Assembly: GCA_023443925.1 (NCBI GenBank)
Contig: JAEZSL010000167.1
Location: 1-14,949 of the forward strand
From: Bacillota bacterium
Lineage (GTDB): Bacteria > Bacillota_A > Clostridia > Lachnospirales > Lachnospiraceae
Direction of reading: 5' to 3'
Length of the DNA: 14,949 nt
Both the position numbers and the translations under genes were made by a program. Below, piece by piece: positions 5,216 through 12,721 of this stretch; positions within the stretch are counted from its first letter, which is position 1, and every line of letters begins with the position of its first letter. The notes under the pieces are model-generated. The model had not been told where the DNA came from and searched no databases. It saw only the letters and a list, made by a program, of their open reading frames with translations.

Positions 5216-8111
5216 ACTGATGGTGGAAGAAGAATTAAAAGACATTAGCAGCTTAGGGTTATTATTGAAGCATAAAAAAACAGGAGCAAGAGTAGCGGTA
5301 GTAACCAACGACGATAATAATAAAGTATTTTCAATTGGATTTCGGACACCGCCCTTTGACAGTACGGGTGTGCCGCATATTATAGAACATTCCGTATTAT
5401 GCGGATCCAGGGCATTCCCGGCAAAAGATCCCTTTATTGAACTGGCTAAGGGATCTCTTAATACCTTCCTGAATGCGATCACATACCCGGATAAAACCAT
5501 TTATCCGGTGGCCAGCTGCAATGAACAGGATTTTCAGAATTTAATGCATGTATACATGGACGCGGTATTTTACCCTAATATATATAAGAAAGAAGAGATT
5601 TTTAAACAGGAAGGCTGGCATTATGAATTAGAAAGTGAAGAAGCCGAACTTAAAATTAATGGTGTTGTTTATAATGAGATGAAGGGAGCTTTTTCTTCTC
5701 CGGAACAGCAGTTATTCCGTACCATCCAGAATGCACTCTTTCCGGATACGGCCTATGGCGTGGAATCCGGCGGAGATCCTGATTTTATACCGGATTTAAG
5801 CTATGAGGAATTCTTAAATTTCCATAGCAGATATTATCATCCTTCCAACAGCTATATCTATCTGTATGGAGACCTTGATGTTACAGAGAAGTTAGAATGG
5901 CTGGATAGAGAGTACCTAAAAGACTTCAGTGATGAGCCGGTAGATTCGGAGATAAAGTACCAGACCCCTTTTACACAGAGACGGGATATCGAAGCGAAGT
6001 ATTCATTAAGTGAAACGGAAGAGGTGGAGGGCAATACCTATTTAAGTTATAACTTATCTATTGCAACCAGCCTGGACAAAGATCTTAGCATGGCATTTCA
6101 GATTATTGAATATGTACTTTTATCCGCACCGGGAGCCCCGCTAAAACAGGCAATCCTGGATGCCGGAATCGGTAAGGATATAATCAGCAGTTTTGATGGG
6201 GATACGTATCAGCCGATCTTATCCATTATAGCCAAGAATGCCGAAGCAGAGCAGAAAGAGGAATTTTATAATTTAATCCGCAGCACATTGGAGAATCTGG
6301 TTAAAAACGGCCTGGATGAAAAATCTATAAAAGCTGCCATCAATTATTTTGAATTTAAATACCGGGAAGCGGATTTCGGTCAATTCCCCAAAGGCCTTAT
6401 GTATGGTATACAGATGCTTTCCAGCTGGCTTTATGATGACAACAGACCTTTCTTAAAACTGAATTCCAACCGGGTTTTTGAGTTGTTAAAATCCAGAATT
6501 GGAACCGATTATTATACGAAATTAATTTCTCAGTACCTGTTAAATAATAACCATCTGGCTATGGTTACCTTAACACCTCAGCCCGGACTGACTGCCCATA
6601 AGGAAGAAGCCTTAAGACAGAAGCTGGCGGATTATAAAGCAAAACTGACTGAAGAAGAAATTAAAAAGATTGTGGAAGATACCCATCATTTGAAAGCATA
6701 TCAGGATGAACCCTCTTTAAAGGAAGATGTGGAAAAGATTCCTCTGTTAAGCAGAGAAGATATCGGCAAAACCGCACAGCCTATTTTTAACGAAGAAATA
6801 GAAATAGATGGCATCCCCATGGTACATCATAATGTATTTACTAATGGGATTGCCTATCTGAAGCTTTTATTTGACTTGGAAGATATTCCGAAAGCCTTGA
6901 TTCCTTATGTGGGGCTGTTATCCACTGTTTTAGGTTATATTGATACGGAACATTACAGCTATCTGGAATTATCCAATGAGATTAATATTCATACAGGAGG
7001 AATCAGCTCCGATGTTGCAAGCTTTGGTAAAAAGGGCAGTCCCACGGAGTATCTGCCCACGTTCCAGATCGATGTCAAGGTATTATATGAAGAAATGGAC
7101 AATGCTTTTGATCTGTTAAAAGAAATTATCAGTTTTACTAAACTGGGTGATGAAAAGCGTCTTTTGGAAATTATATCAGAAATTAAGTCAAGGCTTCAGA
7201 TGCATATTAATTCAGCAGGTCATTCCGCTGCAGTAGACCGTGCAATGTCTTATTTTTCAGAAGCTTCCAGATTTAACGAAGAGACCAGAGGAATTTCCTA
7301 TTTTAAATTTATTGAAGGCCTGGAAGCAGATTTTCAGAACCAAAAGCATGATTTGATTGGAAAACTGAAGTTGTTAATGAACTATATTTTCCGGAAGGAA
7401 AATCTGATCATAAGCTTCACTTCCAATGATGAGGGCCTTGAAACTTTAAACGGCAGGCTGCTTCCCTTTGTGGAACAGTTAAAGACAGATCCGGTGGATA
7501 AGGCTGTGGAACACTTTGAACTGCACCGTGCCAACGAAGGCTTTAAAACCTCCGGACAGGTACAGTATGTTGCAAGAACAGGTAATTTTCTGAATGCCGG
7601 TTTTGCCTATACCGGAGCATTGGACGTGTTAAAGGTAATCATGAGTTATGATTATTTATGGAATAATATTCGTGTTAAAGGCGGAGCCTATGGCTGCATG
7701 TGCGGATTTTCCAGCATCAGCGGAAACGGATATTTTACTTCCTACCGTGACCCTAATTTAAAGGAAACCAATGCAGTTTATGAAAAAGCTGTGGATTATA
7801 TCAGAAGTTTTTCCGCAGATGAAAGGGATATGACAAAATATATTATTGGTACCATAAGCGGTCTGGATACGCCCAGGACTCCAAGAAGTCATGGCAATGT
7901 TTCTATGGGTGCCTATTTATCAGGAACCACCCAGGAAGATATCCAGAAGCAGAGGGATGAGATTTTAAATGTTACCCAGGAAGATATCAGAAATCTTGCA
8001 GATATCGTAAAAGCGATTCTTGATTGTGAGAACCTCTGTGTTATCGGTAATGAAAAGAAAATTGAACAGAATAAAGATATGTTCTTTGAAGTAAAGACAT
8101 TAATAAAATAA
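5163..8111 (+). CDS. M16C family zinc metallopeptidase (PreP/insulinase-like)
   Basis: A 982-residue protein, the full length of PreP-type (presequence protease, M16C) enzymes. These fold as two homologous halves enclosing a chamber and degrade unstructured peptides. The inverted zinc motif HxxEH is seen as HIIEH at residues 72-76: H72 and H76 bind zinc and E75 is catalytic. The third ligand is probably E172 in NEMKGAFSSP. The C-terminal half keeps the GGAYGCMCGFSS and SYRDPNL segments around residues 840-865, where this family supplies a substrate-stabilising tyrosine and arginine. No signal peptide or membrane segment is present, so it should act in the cytoplasm. The start is ATG 5163 with a consensus AAGGAGG at 5149-5155; an ATG at 5158 is out of frame. 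It has its own promoter (5015-5043) and is 225 bases from era, so it is probably monocistronic. Confidence 0.93.
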   Translation: MPRNLKSSRELGELSAYELMVEEELKDISSLGLLLKHKKTGARVAVVTNDDNNKVFSIGFRTPPFDSTGVPHIIEHSVLCGSRAFPAKDPFIELAKGSLNTFLNAITYPDKTIYPVASCNEQDFQNLMHVYMDAVFYPNIYKKEEIFKQEGWHYELESEEAELKINGVVYNEMKGAFSSPEQQLFRTIQNALFPDTAYGVESGGDPDFIPDLSYEEFLNFHSRYYHPSNSYIYLYGDLDVTEKLEWLDREYLKDFSDEPVDSEIKYQTPFTQRRDIEAKYSLSETEEVEGNTYLSYNLSIATSLDKDLSMAFQIIEYVLLSAPGAPLKQAILDAGIGKDIISSFDGDTYQPILSIIAKNAEAEQKEEFYNLIRSTLENLVKNGLDEKSIKAAINYFEFKYREADFGQFPKGLMYGIQMLSSWLYDDNRPFLKLNSNRVFELLKSRIGTDYYTKLISQYLLNNNHLAMVTLTPQPGLTAHKEEALRQKLADYKAKLTEEEIKKIVEDTHHLKAYQDEPSLKEDVEKIPLLSREDIGKTAQPIFNEEIEIDGIPMVHHNVFTNGIAYLKLLFDLEDIPKALIPYVGLLSTVLGYIDTEHYSYLELSNEINIHTGGISSDVASFGKKGSPTEYLPTFQIDVKVLYEEMDNAFDLLKEIISFTKLGDEKRLLEIISEIKSRLQMHINSAGHSAAVDRAMSYFSEASRFNEETRGISYFKFIEGLEADFQNQKHDLIGKLKLLMNYIFRKENLIISFTSNDEGLETLNGRLLPFVEQLKTDPVDKAVEHFELHRANEGFKTSGQVQYVARTGNFLNAGFAYTGALDVLKVIMSYDYLWNNIRVKGGAYGCMCGFSSISGNGYFTSYRDPNLKETNAVYEKAVDYIRSFSADERDMTKYIIGTISGLDTPRTPRSHGNVSMGAYLSGTTQEDIQKQRDEILNVTQEDIRNLADIVKAILDCENLCVIGNEKKIEQNKDMFFEVKTLIK

Positions 8112-8114
8112 AGG

Positions 8115-8138
8115 CTTTTCCCCACTTAAGCGGAAAAG
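8115..8138 (+). repeat. short inverted repeat after the M16C gene
   Basis: CTTTTCC (8115-8121) is complementary to GGAAAAG (8132-8138) with a 10-base loop, four bases after the peptidase stop. There is no T run after it, so it is a poor terminator by itself; it may protect the 3' end or do nothing. Confidence 0.4.
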
Positions 8139-8189
8139 GAGCTAAATACTAAAATAAGAGAAACAATGGAGTGTGGGGGTAATACTTTT

Positions 8190-8254
8190 AGAGTAATGCA
8201 TTTTCTGAATAATATCTTTTCGGTGTAAAAACTTTAGAGTAAAACCTTTTCAGA
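8190..8254. repeat. pair of imperfect direct repeats in the M16C - era gap
   Basis: AGAGTAA-N4-TTTTC-nGA occurs at 8190-8208 and again at 8236-8254, 46 bases apart. Matches extend upstream into a CTTT run. TACAAT at 8258-8263, just after the second copy, could be a -10 for era, but its -35 (TTAGAG, 8234-8239, 18-base spacer) is weak. A small palindrome, AAGTGT (8264-8269) with ACACTT (8277-8282), follows. No recognised element accounts for these. Confidence 0.4.
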
Positions 8255-8293
8255 GAGTACAATAAGTGTTAAACTCACACTTTATTATGAAAA

Positions 8294-8321
8294 CAGTTTT
8301 GCGGGCAGACCTGTAAAACTG
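8294..8321 (+). promoter_or_regulatory. hairpin just upstream of the era ribosome binding site
   Basis: CAGTTTT (8294-8300) pairs with AAAACTG (8315-8321), with a 14-base loop, ending four bases before GGAG (8326-8329) of era. It could influence translation initiation of era. It is a simple 7-bp stem and may be fortuitous. Confidence 0.3.
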
Positions 8322-8335
8322 ACATGGAGTAAAAT

Positions 8336-9244
8336 ATGAAAAAAAATGTATATAAATCGGGTTTTGTAACCTTAATCGGACGTCCTAATGTGGGAAAATC
8401 CACCTTAATGAATCAGTTAATCGGTCAGAAGATTGCGATTACCTCCGATAAGCCGCAGACTACCAGAAACCGGATACAGACGGTATATACCGAAGAACAG
8501 GGGCAGATTATATTCCTGGATACACCCGGTATCCACAAGGCAAAAAATAAGCTTGGAGAATATATGGTTAGTGTGGCTGAGAGAACTTTAAATGAAGTAG
8601 ATGCCATACTCTGGTTAGTGGAACCATCTACCTTTATCGGAGCCGGAGAACGGTATATCATAGAGCAGTTATCCAAAGTCAAAACCCCGGTTATCCTGGT
8701 AATCAATAAAGTGGATACGGTTAAAAAAGAGGAAATTCTAAAGTATATTGCTGCTTATAAGGATGTTTATTCCTTTGCGGAAATTGTACCGGTATCCGCT
8801 TTAAAAGGGGAAAATACCCGTCATTTAATTGAAACTATTTTCAGCCATCTGCACGAAGGACCTCAGTATTTTGATGAAGATACCATTACAGACCAGCCGG
8901 AGCGGCAGATTGTAGCCGAACTCGTACGGGAAAAGGCACTGCGTTTGTTAAATGATGAAATCCCTCACGGAATAGCGGTAGCTATTGACCGTATGAAGGA
9001 ACGGCCGGGCAGTGACATTGTGGATATTGATGCGACGATTGTCTGTGAAAGAGATTCCCATAAAGGTATTATAATAGGTAAAAATGGTGAGAAGCTAAAA
9101 CGTATCGGTACAACTGCAAGGAAAGAAATTGAAAACCTGCTGGATATGCATGTAAATTTAAAGCTTTGGGTAAAGGTGAAAAAAGACTGGAGAGATAGTG
9201 ACTTTCTGTTGAAAAATTACGGCTATAACAAGCTGGAACTTTAA
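8336..9244 (+). CDS. era: GTPase Era
   Basis: A 302-residue GTPase that binds the 3' end of 16S rRNA and helps 30S subunit maturation. G-domain motifs are all present: GRPNVGKST (15-23, P-loop), PQTTRN (40-45, G2), DTPG (62-65), NKVD (124-127) and SAL (154-156). The C-terminal KH domain shows the GIIIGKNGEKLKRIG loop at about residues 243-257, which contacts RNA. Length and order match bacterial Era throughout. The start is ATG 8336 with GGAG (8326-8329) seven bases upstream. It heads the cluster era - yqzL-like - recO, a common Firmicute order. The 201-base spacer to the next gene carries possible RNA structure. Confidence 0.98.
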   Translation: MKKNVYKSGFVTLIGRPNVGKSTLMNQLIGQKIAITSDKPQTTRNRIQTVYTEEQGQIIFLDTPGIHKAKNKLGEYMVSVAERTLNEVDAILWLVEPSTFIGAGERYIIEQLSKVKTPVILVINKVDTVKKEEILKYIAAYKDVYSFAEIVPVSALKGENTRHLIETIFSHLHEGPQYFDEDTITDQPERQIVAELVREKALRLLNDEIPHGIAVAIDRMKERPGSDIVDIDATIVCERDSHKGIIIGKNGEKLKRIGTTARKEIENLLDMHVNLKLWVKVKKDWRDSDFLLKNYGYNKLEL

Positions 9245-9280
9245 CTCATTGTGTCAATATATAGATGTCCGGTGTTGTCA

Positions 9281-9440
9281 AGCCCCTTTTTAAAAATTCC
9301 ATATGGGATATTCTTATCAGTTTAGAAATTCCCAATATGGAAATGATAATAAGGTAACATATGAATTAAATTACACAGTTGTTCAGCAGCTTGTATAAGC
9401 ATTTGTCTGATCGCTGCTAAATTTCTTCAGCAAGGGGGCT
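9281..9440 (+). promoter_or_regulatory. inverted-repeat-rich spacer between era and the yqzL-like gene (possible structured leader)
   Basis: Three nested or serial complementary pairs are visible. AGCCCCTT (9281-9288) can pair with AAGGGG(G)CT (9432-9440) as a closing stem. TTCCATATGGGA (9297-9308) pairs with TCCC-A-ATATGGAA (9330-9342) as a 12-bp stem with one bulge. AGCAGC (9385-9390) pairs with GCTGCT (9413-9418). The closing stem would cover AAGGGGG (9432-9438), the ribosome binding site of the yqzL-like gene. I find no clear promoter inside the spacer. It does not match any riboswitch consensus that I recognise. It may be a regulatory fold, a processing site or coincidence. Confidence 0.3.
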
Positions 9441-9445
9441 CTTCA

Positions 9446-9637
9446 ATGAGAAATAAAAATGATTGGGAAAGATTTGAAAAAACCGGAAACATATTGGATT
9501 ACTTGAATTATACGGCCTGTACGGTCGAAGAATTAAACCAGCTGTTATCAATTGATAATAAAGAAGGTGAGAACAGTGATGATAGCAGCCTCATTAACAG
9601 GAATGGTTTTATCGACCATGCCTATTGGGGATTATGA
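9446..9637 (+). CDS. YqzL-like small protein
   Basis: A 63-residue acidic protein with ribosome binding site AAGGGGG (9432-9438) seven bases before ATG 9446. The segment DWERFEKTGNILDYLNYT (residues 5-22) resembles the W..F..TG.I..YL.Y pattern of YqzL, a small protein of unknown function encoded between era and recO in Bacillus. Position and pattern agree, so I assign it to that group; the C-terminal 35 residues are not recognised. The frame runs 59 bases past the recO start at 9579, so the two genes are probably translationally coupled. The function is unknown. Confidence 0.65.
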   Translation: MRNKNDWERFEKTGNILDYLNYTACTVEELNQLLSIDNKEGENSDDSSLINRNGFIDHAYWGL

Positions 9638-10319
9638 CAAACGTCTGGTCATACTTACGAAAGAAAAAGGTAAGATTACTGCATTTGCCAAAGGCGCTAG
9701 AAAACAGAATAGTGCCTTTTTGGCATGTAGTCAGCCTTTTTCTTTTGGAGAGTTTATGTTGTATGAGGGTAAAAGTTCCTACAATCTGATATCTGTAGAA
9801 ATTACCAACTACTTTGACGAATTGCGCAAGGACTTGGAGGCCGCTTATTACGGACTTTATTTCTGTGAACTGACAGACTATTTCACCCATGAAAATGAAG
9901 ACGGAACACAGACATTAAGATTACTATATCAGTCCCTGCGGGCTTTAAGCCAGAAAGCCATAGGAAGACCCCTGGTGAGATCCATATTTGAATTAAAGCT
10001 GTTAGCAGTTAATGGTGTGGCGCCTCAGGTATTCACCTGCGTGAAGTGCGGTAAAACTGAGTCGTTTTCTTATTTTAATAAGGAAGCGGGCGGTTTACTC
10101 TGTACGGACTGCAAAAAAAATGTAACCGGCTCTTCGAAACTTACCGAAGCAGCAATTTATACCCTGCAATATATCATAGCTTCCTCCATTGAGAAACTAT
10201 ATACCTTTACCGTATCACAGGAGGTTATGTCAGAATTAAAAGCCTGTGTGGAAAGTTATAAGGAACTCTACATAGATAAAAAAATGAAATCACTTGATTT
10301 GCTGGAAAAACTTTTCTGA
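9579..10319 (+). CDS. recO: DNA repair protein RecO
   Basis: A 246-residue protein of normal RecO length. RecO anneals complementary strands and, with RecR, loads RecA onto SSB-coated DNA in the RecF pathway. The N-terminal OB-fold region shows the family pattern TGMVLSTMPIGDYDKRLVILTKEKGKI at residues 7-33. A zinc site follows: C154, C157, C175 and C178 (CVKC ... CTDC). The chosen start is ATG 9579 because the family begins a few residues before TGMVL and because GAAGGTGA (9563-9570) is correctly placed. GTG 9576 is an alternative one codon earlier. An ATG at 9552 lies before the ribosome binding site and is unlikely. It overlaps the yqzL-like gene by 59 bases. Confidence 0.95.
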   Translation: MIAASLTGMVLSTMPIGDYDKRLVILTKEKGKITAFAKGARKQNSAFLACSQPFSFGEFMLYEGKSSYNLISVEITNYFDELRKDLEAAYYGLYFCELTDYFTHENEDGTQTLRLLYQSLRALSQKAIGRPLVRSIFELKLLAVNGVAPQVFTCVKCGKTESFSYFNKEAGGLLCTDCKKNVTGSSKLTEAAIYTLQYIIASSIEKLYTFTVSQEVMSELKACVESYKELYIDKKMKSLDLLEKLF

Positions 10320-10332
10320 GGGCAAATTTGAG

Positions 10333-10361
10333 TTGAAAATAATCCATTTTAAGGTTACAAT
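10333..10361 (+). promoter_or_regulatory. promoter of the lipoprotein gene
   Basis: TTGAAA (10333-10338), a 17-base spacer, then TACAAT (10356-10361), between recO (stop 10319) and the lipoprotein start at 10401. The leader would be about 33 bases. It suggests that the lipoprotein gene is transcribed separately from the era-recO unit, at least in part. Confidence 0.6.
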
Positions 10362-10400
10362 GGAAAAAACTTAATTTATATATAGATGGAGGAAATAAAA

Positions 10401-11000
10401 ATGAAAAAGTTTTTACTTTATGCAATCCTGGCTCTTTGCCTTGTTTTATCGGCCGGCTGCAAAAAGAAGGATAGAATAATAACTGCTGAAGAAGTAAAGA
10501 ATAACACGGTTTTAGTTAAAAACGACGGGACCGTACAGGCAGCTACGGTTGAGGTGTTTGATAAAAATTACTACAACCTGGATGAATTAAACAATTTTGT
10601 AACGAATCAGATTAACAAATACAACCAGGAAAACGGTTCTGGTTCCATTATAATGGATTCATTAACTTTAAATGAAGGAAATGCGATAATGATCTTAAGC
10701 TATGCCGGTCTTGCGCATTATAATGCTTTTAATAAGGTAGAAACAGCGTTTACCACGACGGCTGAGGCCAAAAGCAGTAAGCTGGAATTGCCGCAGGTAT
10801 ATTTAAGTGCTAAGGACGGTGCCTATGCTTCCCCTGATGTGGCCTTAAAAAATTCGAAATATCAGGTTCTGGTATTAAATGAAAAGACAAATGTAATGAT
10901 TGATGGTACCATTAAGTTTTTTACCAATGGAAAGATGAATGGAAAATCCAATTTTGAAACCGGTTCTGAGGAACAGTCGGTAATCATATACAAACCATGA
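10401..11000 (+). CDS. small lipoprotein of unknown function
   Basis: A 199-residue protein with a type II signal peptide: basic MKK start, hydrophobic core FLLYAILALCLVL, and lipobox LSAGC with the lipidated cysteine at residue 20, followed by KKK. The mature part is mixed alpha/beta, rich in Asn, Lys and Thr, with no cysteine or catalytic motif that I recognise. The segment VAL-KNSKYQVLVLNEKTNVMIDG near the end resembles a beta domain only in a general way. It should sit on the outer face of the cytoplasmic membrane. The start is ATG 10401 with GGAGG (10388-10392) eight bases upstream; an in-frame ATG at 10386 contains that site and cannot be the true start. It has its own promoter at 10333-10361 and precedes glyQS by 230 bases without an obvious terminator. 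Confidence 0.8.
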   Translation: MKKFLLYAILALCLVLSAGCKKKDRIITAEEVKNNTVLVKNDGTVQAATVEVFDKNYYNLDELNNFVTNQINKYNQENGSGSIIMDSLTLNEGNAIMILSYAGLAHYNAFNKVETAFTTTAEAKSSKLELPQVYLSAKDGAYASPDVALKNSKYQVLVLNEKTNVMIDGTIKFFTNGKMNGKSNFETGSEEQSVIIYKP

Positions 11001-11048
11001 TTCTGGACAACATACCAGTGAAATAGAGCATTTTGATTAAATTTAGGA

Positions 11049-11077
11049 TTTACATTTTAGCAAATATCCGATAAAAT
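11049..11077 (+). promoter_or_regulatory. promoter of glyQS
   Basis: TTTACA (11049-11054), 17 bases, then TAAAAT (11072-11077): five of six matches in each hexamer. Transcription from about 11084 would give a leader of roughly 147 bases, unusually long and full of inverted repeats. Confidence 0.6.
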
Positions 11078-11089
11078 TTAAAAGTTAAT

Positions 11090-11217
11090 AATATAAGGTA
11101 ATAAAAGCCTTATATTCGGTTTATAGATAAAAAGGTTGAGAGTGATACACTTTCAACCTCAAAAATTTGTGCCTGCGAATATAAGCACAAATTAGATGCG
11201 CAGAATCAGCGCGCAGG
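11090..11217 (+). promoter_or_regulatory. structured leader of glyQS, not a recognisable T-box
   Basis: Four stems can be drawn. They are AATATAAGG (11090-11098) with CCTTATATT (11108-11116); 11133-11144 with 11148-11159, a 12-bp stem with one G-U pair and an ATA loop; AATTTGTGC (11164-11172) with GCACAAATT (11185-11193); and TGCGC (11197-11201) with GCGCA (11211-11215). CCTGCG (11172-11177), mostly in the loop of the third stem, is also complementary to CGCAGG (11212-11217). That pairing excludes the fourth stem and lies just before the ribosome binding site GGAGG (11221). Aminoacyl-tRNA synthetase genes in Firmicutes are often under T-box control, but the conserved T-box sequence (AGGGTGGnACCGCG) is absent. 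Role unproven. Confidence 0.4.
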
Positions 11218-11230
11218 AATGGAGGAAAAG

Positions 11231-12619
11231 ATGGAAAAGACTATGGAAAAAATAGTTGCCTTGGCAAAGGCAAGAGGATTTGTTTATCCAGGTTCCGAGA
11301 TCTATGGCGGCCTTGCCAACACCTGGGATTACGGCAATCTGGGTGTGGAATTAAAAAATAACGTGAAAAAAGCCTGGTGGTCAAAATTTATCCAGCAGAA
11401 CCCTTATAATGTGGGGGTTGACTGTGCGATACTTATGAATCCTCAGACTTGGGTGGCCTCCGGACACCTTGGAAGCTTTTCAGATCCATTAATGGACTGT
11501 AAAGAATGTCACGAAAGATTCCGTGCCGATAAGTTAATCGAAGATTATGCCCATGACCACAGCGTTGAGCTGGAAGGTTCCGTGGATGCCTGGTCCCATG
11601 AAGAAATGGCACGTTATATAGAGGAACATAGTATAAGTTGTCCCACATGTGGAAAACATAATTTTACTGATATTCGTCAATTTAACTTAATGTTTAAAAC
11701 GTTCCAGGGAGTAACCGAGGATGCCAAGAATGTGGTTTATCTTAGACCGGAAACAGCGCAGGGTATCTTTGTTAACTTTAAAAACGTATTAAGAACTTCC
11801 AGAAAGAAAATACCCTTTGGTATCGGGCAGGTTGGAAAGTCCTTCCGAAATGAGATTACTCCCGGTAACTTCACCTTCCGTACCAGAGAGTTTGAACAAA
11901 TGGAACTGGAATTTTTCTGTGAACCGGATACGGATCTGGAATGGTTTGCTTATTGGAAACAATTTTGTATTGATTGGTTAAAAACCCTTGGTATGAAAGA
12001 AGAAGAGATGCGTATTCGTGACCATGATGCAGCGGAACTTTCTTTCTATAGTAAGGCAACCACCGATATCGAATTTTTATTCCCCTTTGGCTGGGGTGAA
12101 TTATGGGGCATTGCAGACAGAACGGACTATGACCTGACACAGCATCAGAATGTATCCAAAGAAGACCTGGCATACTTTGATGATGAAAAGAAGATCAAAT
12201 ATGTTCCTTATGTTATTGAACCGTCCCTGGGTGCTGACCGTGTTACCCTGGCATTCCTGTGCGGTGCTTATGATGAAGAAGAGATCGGAGAAGGAGATGT
12301 GCGTACCGTACTTCACTTCCATCCGGCCCTGGCACCGGTTAAAATTGGTGTACTGCCTCTCTCCAAGAAATTATCCGAAGGTGCCGAAAAAATCTATGCC
12401 GAACTCAGTAAAACTTATAACTGTGAATTTGATGACAGAGGCAATATCGGTAAACGCTACAGAAGACAGGATGAAATCGGAACTCCGTTCTGCGTAACCT
12501 ACGACTTTGAATCGGAGACAGATGATTCCGTTACGGTACGTGACCGCGACACCATGGAACAGGAAAGAATTAAAATTGCTGATTTAAAAGCATATTTCGA
12601 GAAAAAATTTGAGTTTTAA
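11231..12619 (+). CDS. glyQS: glycyl-tRNA synthetase, single-chain (alpha2) type
   Basis: A 462-residue class II synthetase that joins glycine to tRNA-Gly in the cytoplasm. It is the homodimeric form, not the GlyQ/GlyS two-subunit form. The N-terminus [23 protein letters not shown] and the [17 protein letters not shown] segment are characteristic. Class II motif 2 is seen as [10 protein letters not shown] (about 202-211, FRNE at 205-208) and motif 3 as [12 protein letters not shown] near residue 330. Two cysteine pairs, C90/C93 (CKEC) and C137/C140 (CPTC), could form a zinc site in the insertion domain. The C-terminal anticodon-binding domain begins near residue 365 ([12 protein letters not shown]). 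The start is ATG 11231 after GGAGG (11221-11225), spacing five; ATG 11219 overlaps that site, and ATG 11243 is too far. No terminator with a clear stem follows before ppdK. Confidence 0.96.
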   Translation: MEKTMEKIVALAKARGFVYPGSEIYGGLANTWDYGNLGVELKNNVKKAWWSKFIQQNPYNVGVDCAILMNPQTWVASGHLGSFSDPLMDCKECHERFRADKLIEDYAHDHSVELEGSVDAWSHEEMARYIEEHSISCPTCGKHNFTDIRQFNLMFKTFQGVTEDAKNVVYLRPETAQGIFVNFKNVLRTSRKKIPFGIGQVGKSFRNEITPGNFTFRTREFEQMELEFFCEPDTDLEWFAYWKQFCIDWLKTLGMKEEEMRIRDHDAAELSFYSKATTDIEFLFPFGWGELWGIADRTDYDLTQHQNVSKEDLAYFDDEKKIKYVPYVIEPSLGADRVTLAFLCGAYDEEEIGEGDVRTVLHFHPALAPVKIGVLPLSKKLSEGAEKIYAELSKTYNCEFDDRGNIGKRYRRQDEIGTPFCVTYDFESETDDSVTVRDRDTMEQERIKIADLKAYFEKKFEF

Positions 12620-12655
12620 AAAAAGAAAATAATTATTCCTTATTTAGAAAAGTTA

Positions 12656-12664
12656 TGATATAAT
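12656..12664 (+). promoter_or_regulatory. extended -10 promoter element of ppdK
   Basis: TGATATAAT at 12656-12664 is a perfect extended -10 (TG, one base, TATAAT). The -35 region 17 bases upstream (TTCCTT, 12636-12641) is poor, which is tolerated with an extended -10. Transcription would start near 12671, giving a leader of about 50 bases. The ribosome binding site AGGAGG is at 12705-12710, 11 bases before the ATG. Confidence 0.55.
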
Positions 12665-12721
12665 GTTAAATGGCGACTAGAAAGTCAAAATTATGAAATA
12701 TTTTAGGAGGTTAATACTAAA

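Noticed and set aside
10386..10400. ATG 10386 as start of the lipoprotein
   Set aside because: It contains the GGAGG ribosome binding site and would place charged residues before a textbook lipoprotein signal peptide that begins at 10401.
11219..11230. ATG 11219 as start of glyQS
   Set aside because: It overlaps the GGAGG at 11221-11225 that serves ATG 11231.
11001..11230. T-box riboswitch upstream of glyQS
   Set aside because: Neither the conserved T-box sequence nor a terminator/antiterminator pair with a U run is visible; an unusual divergent form cannot be excluded without a model scan.
12150..12497. 115-codon frame inside glyQS on the same strand
   Set aside because: It is an out-of-frame shadow of the synthetase, with no ribosome binding site and low-complexity composition.
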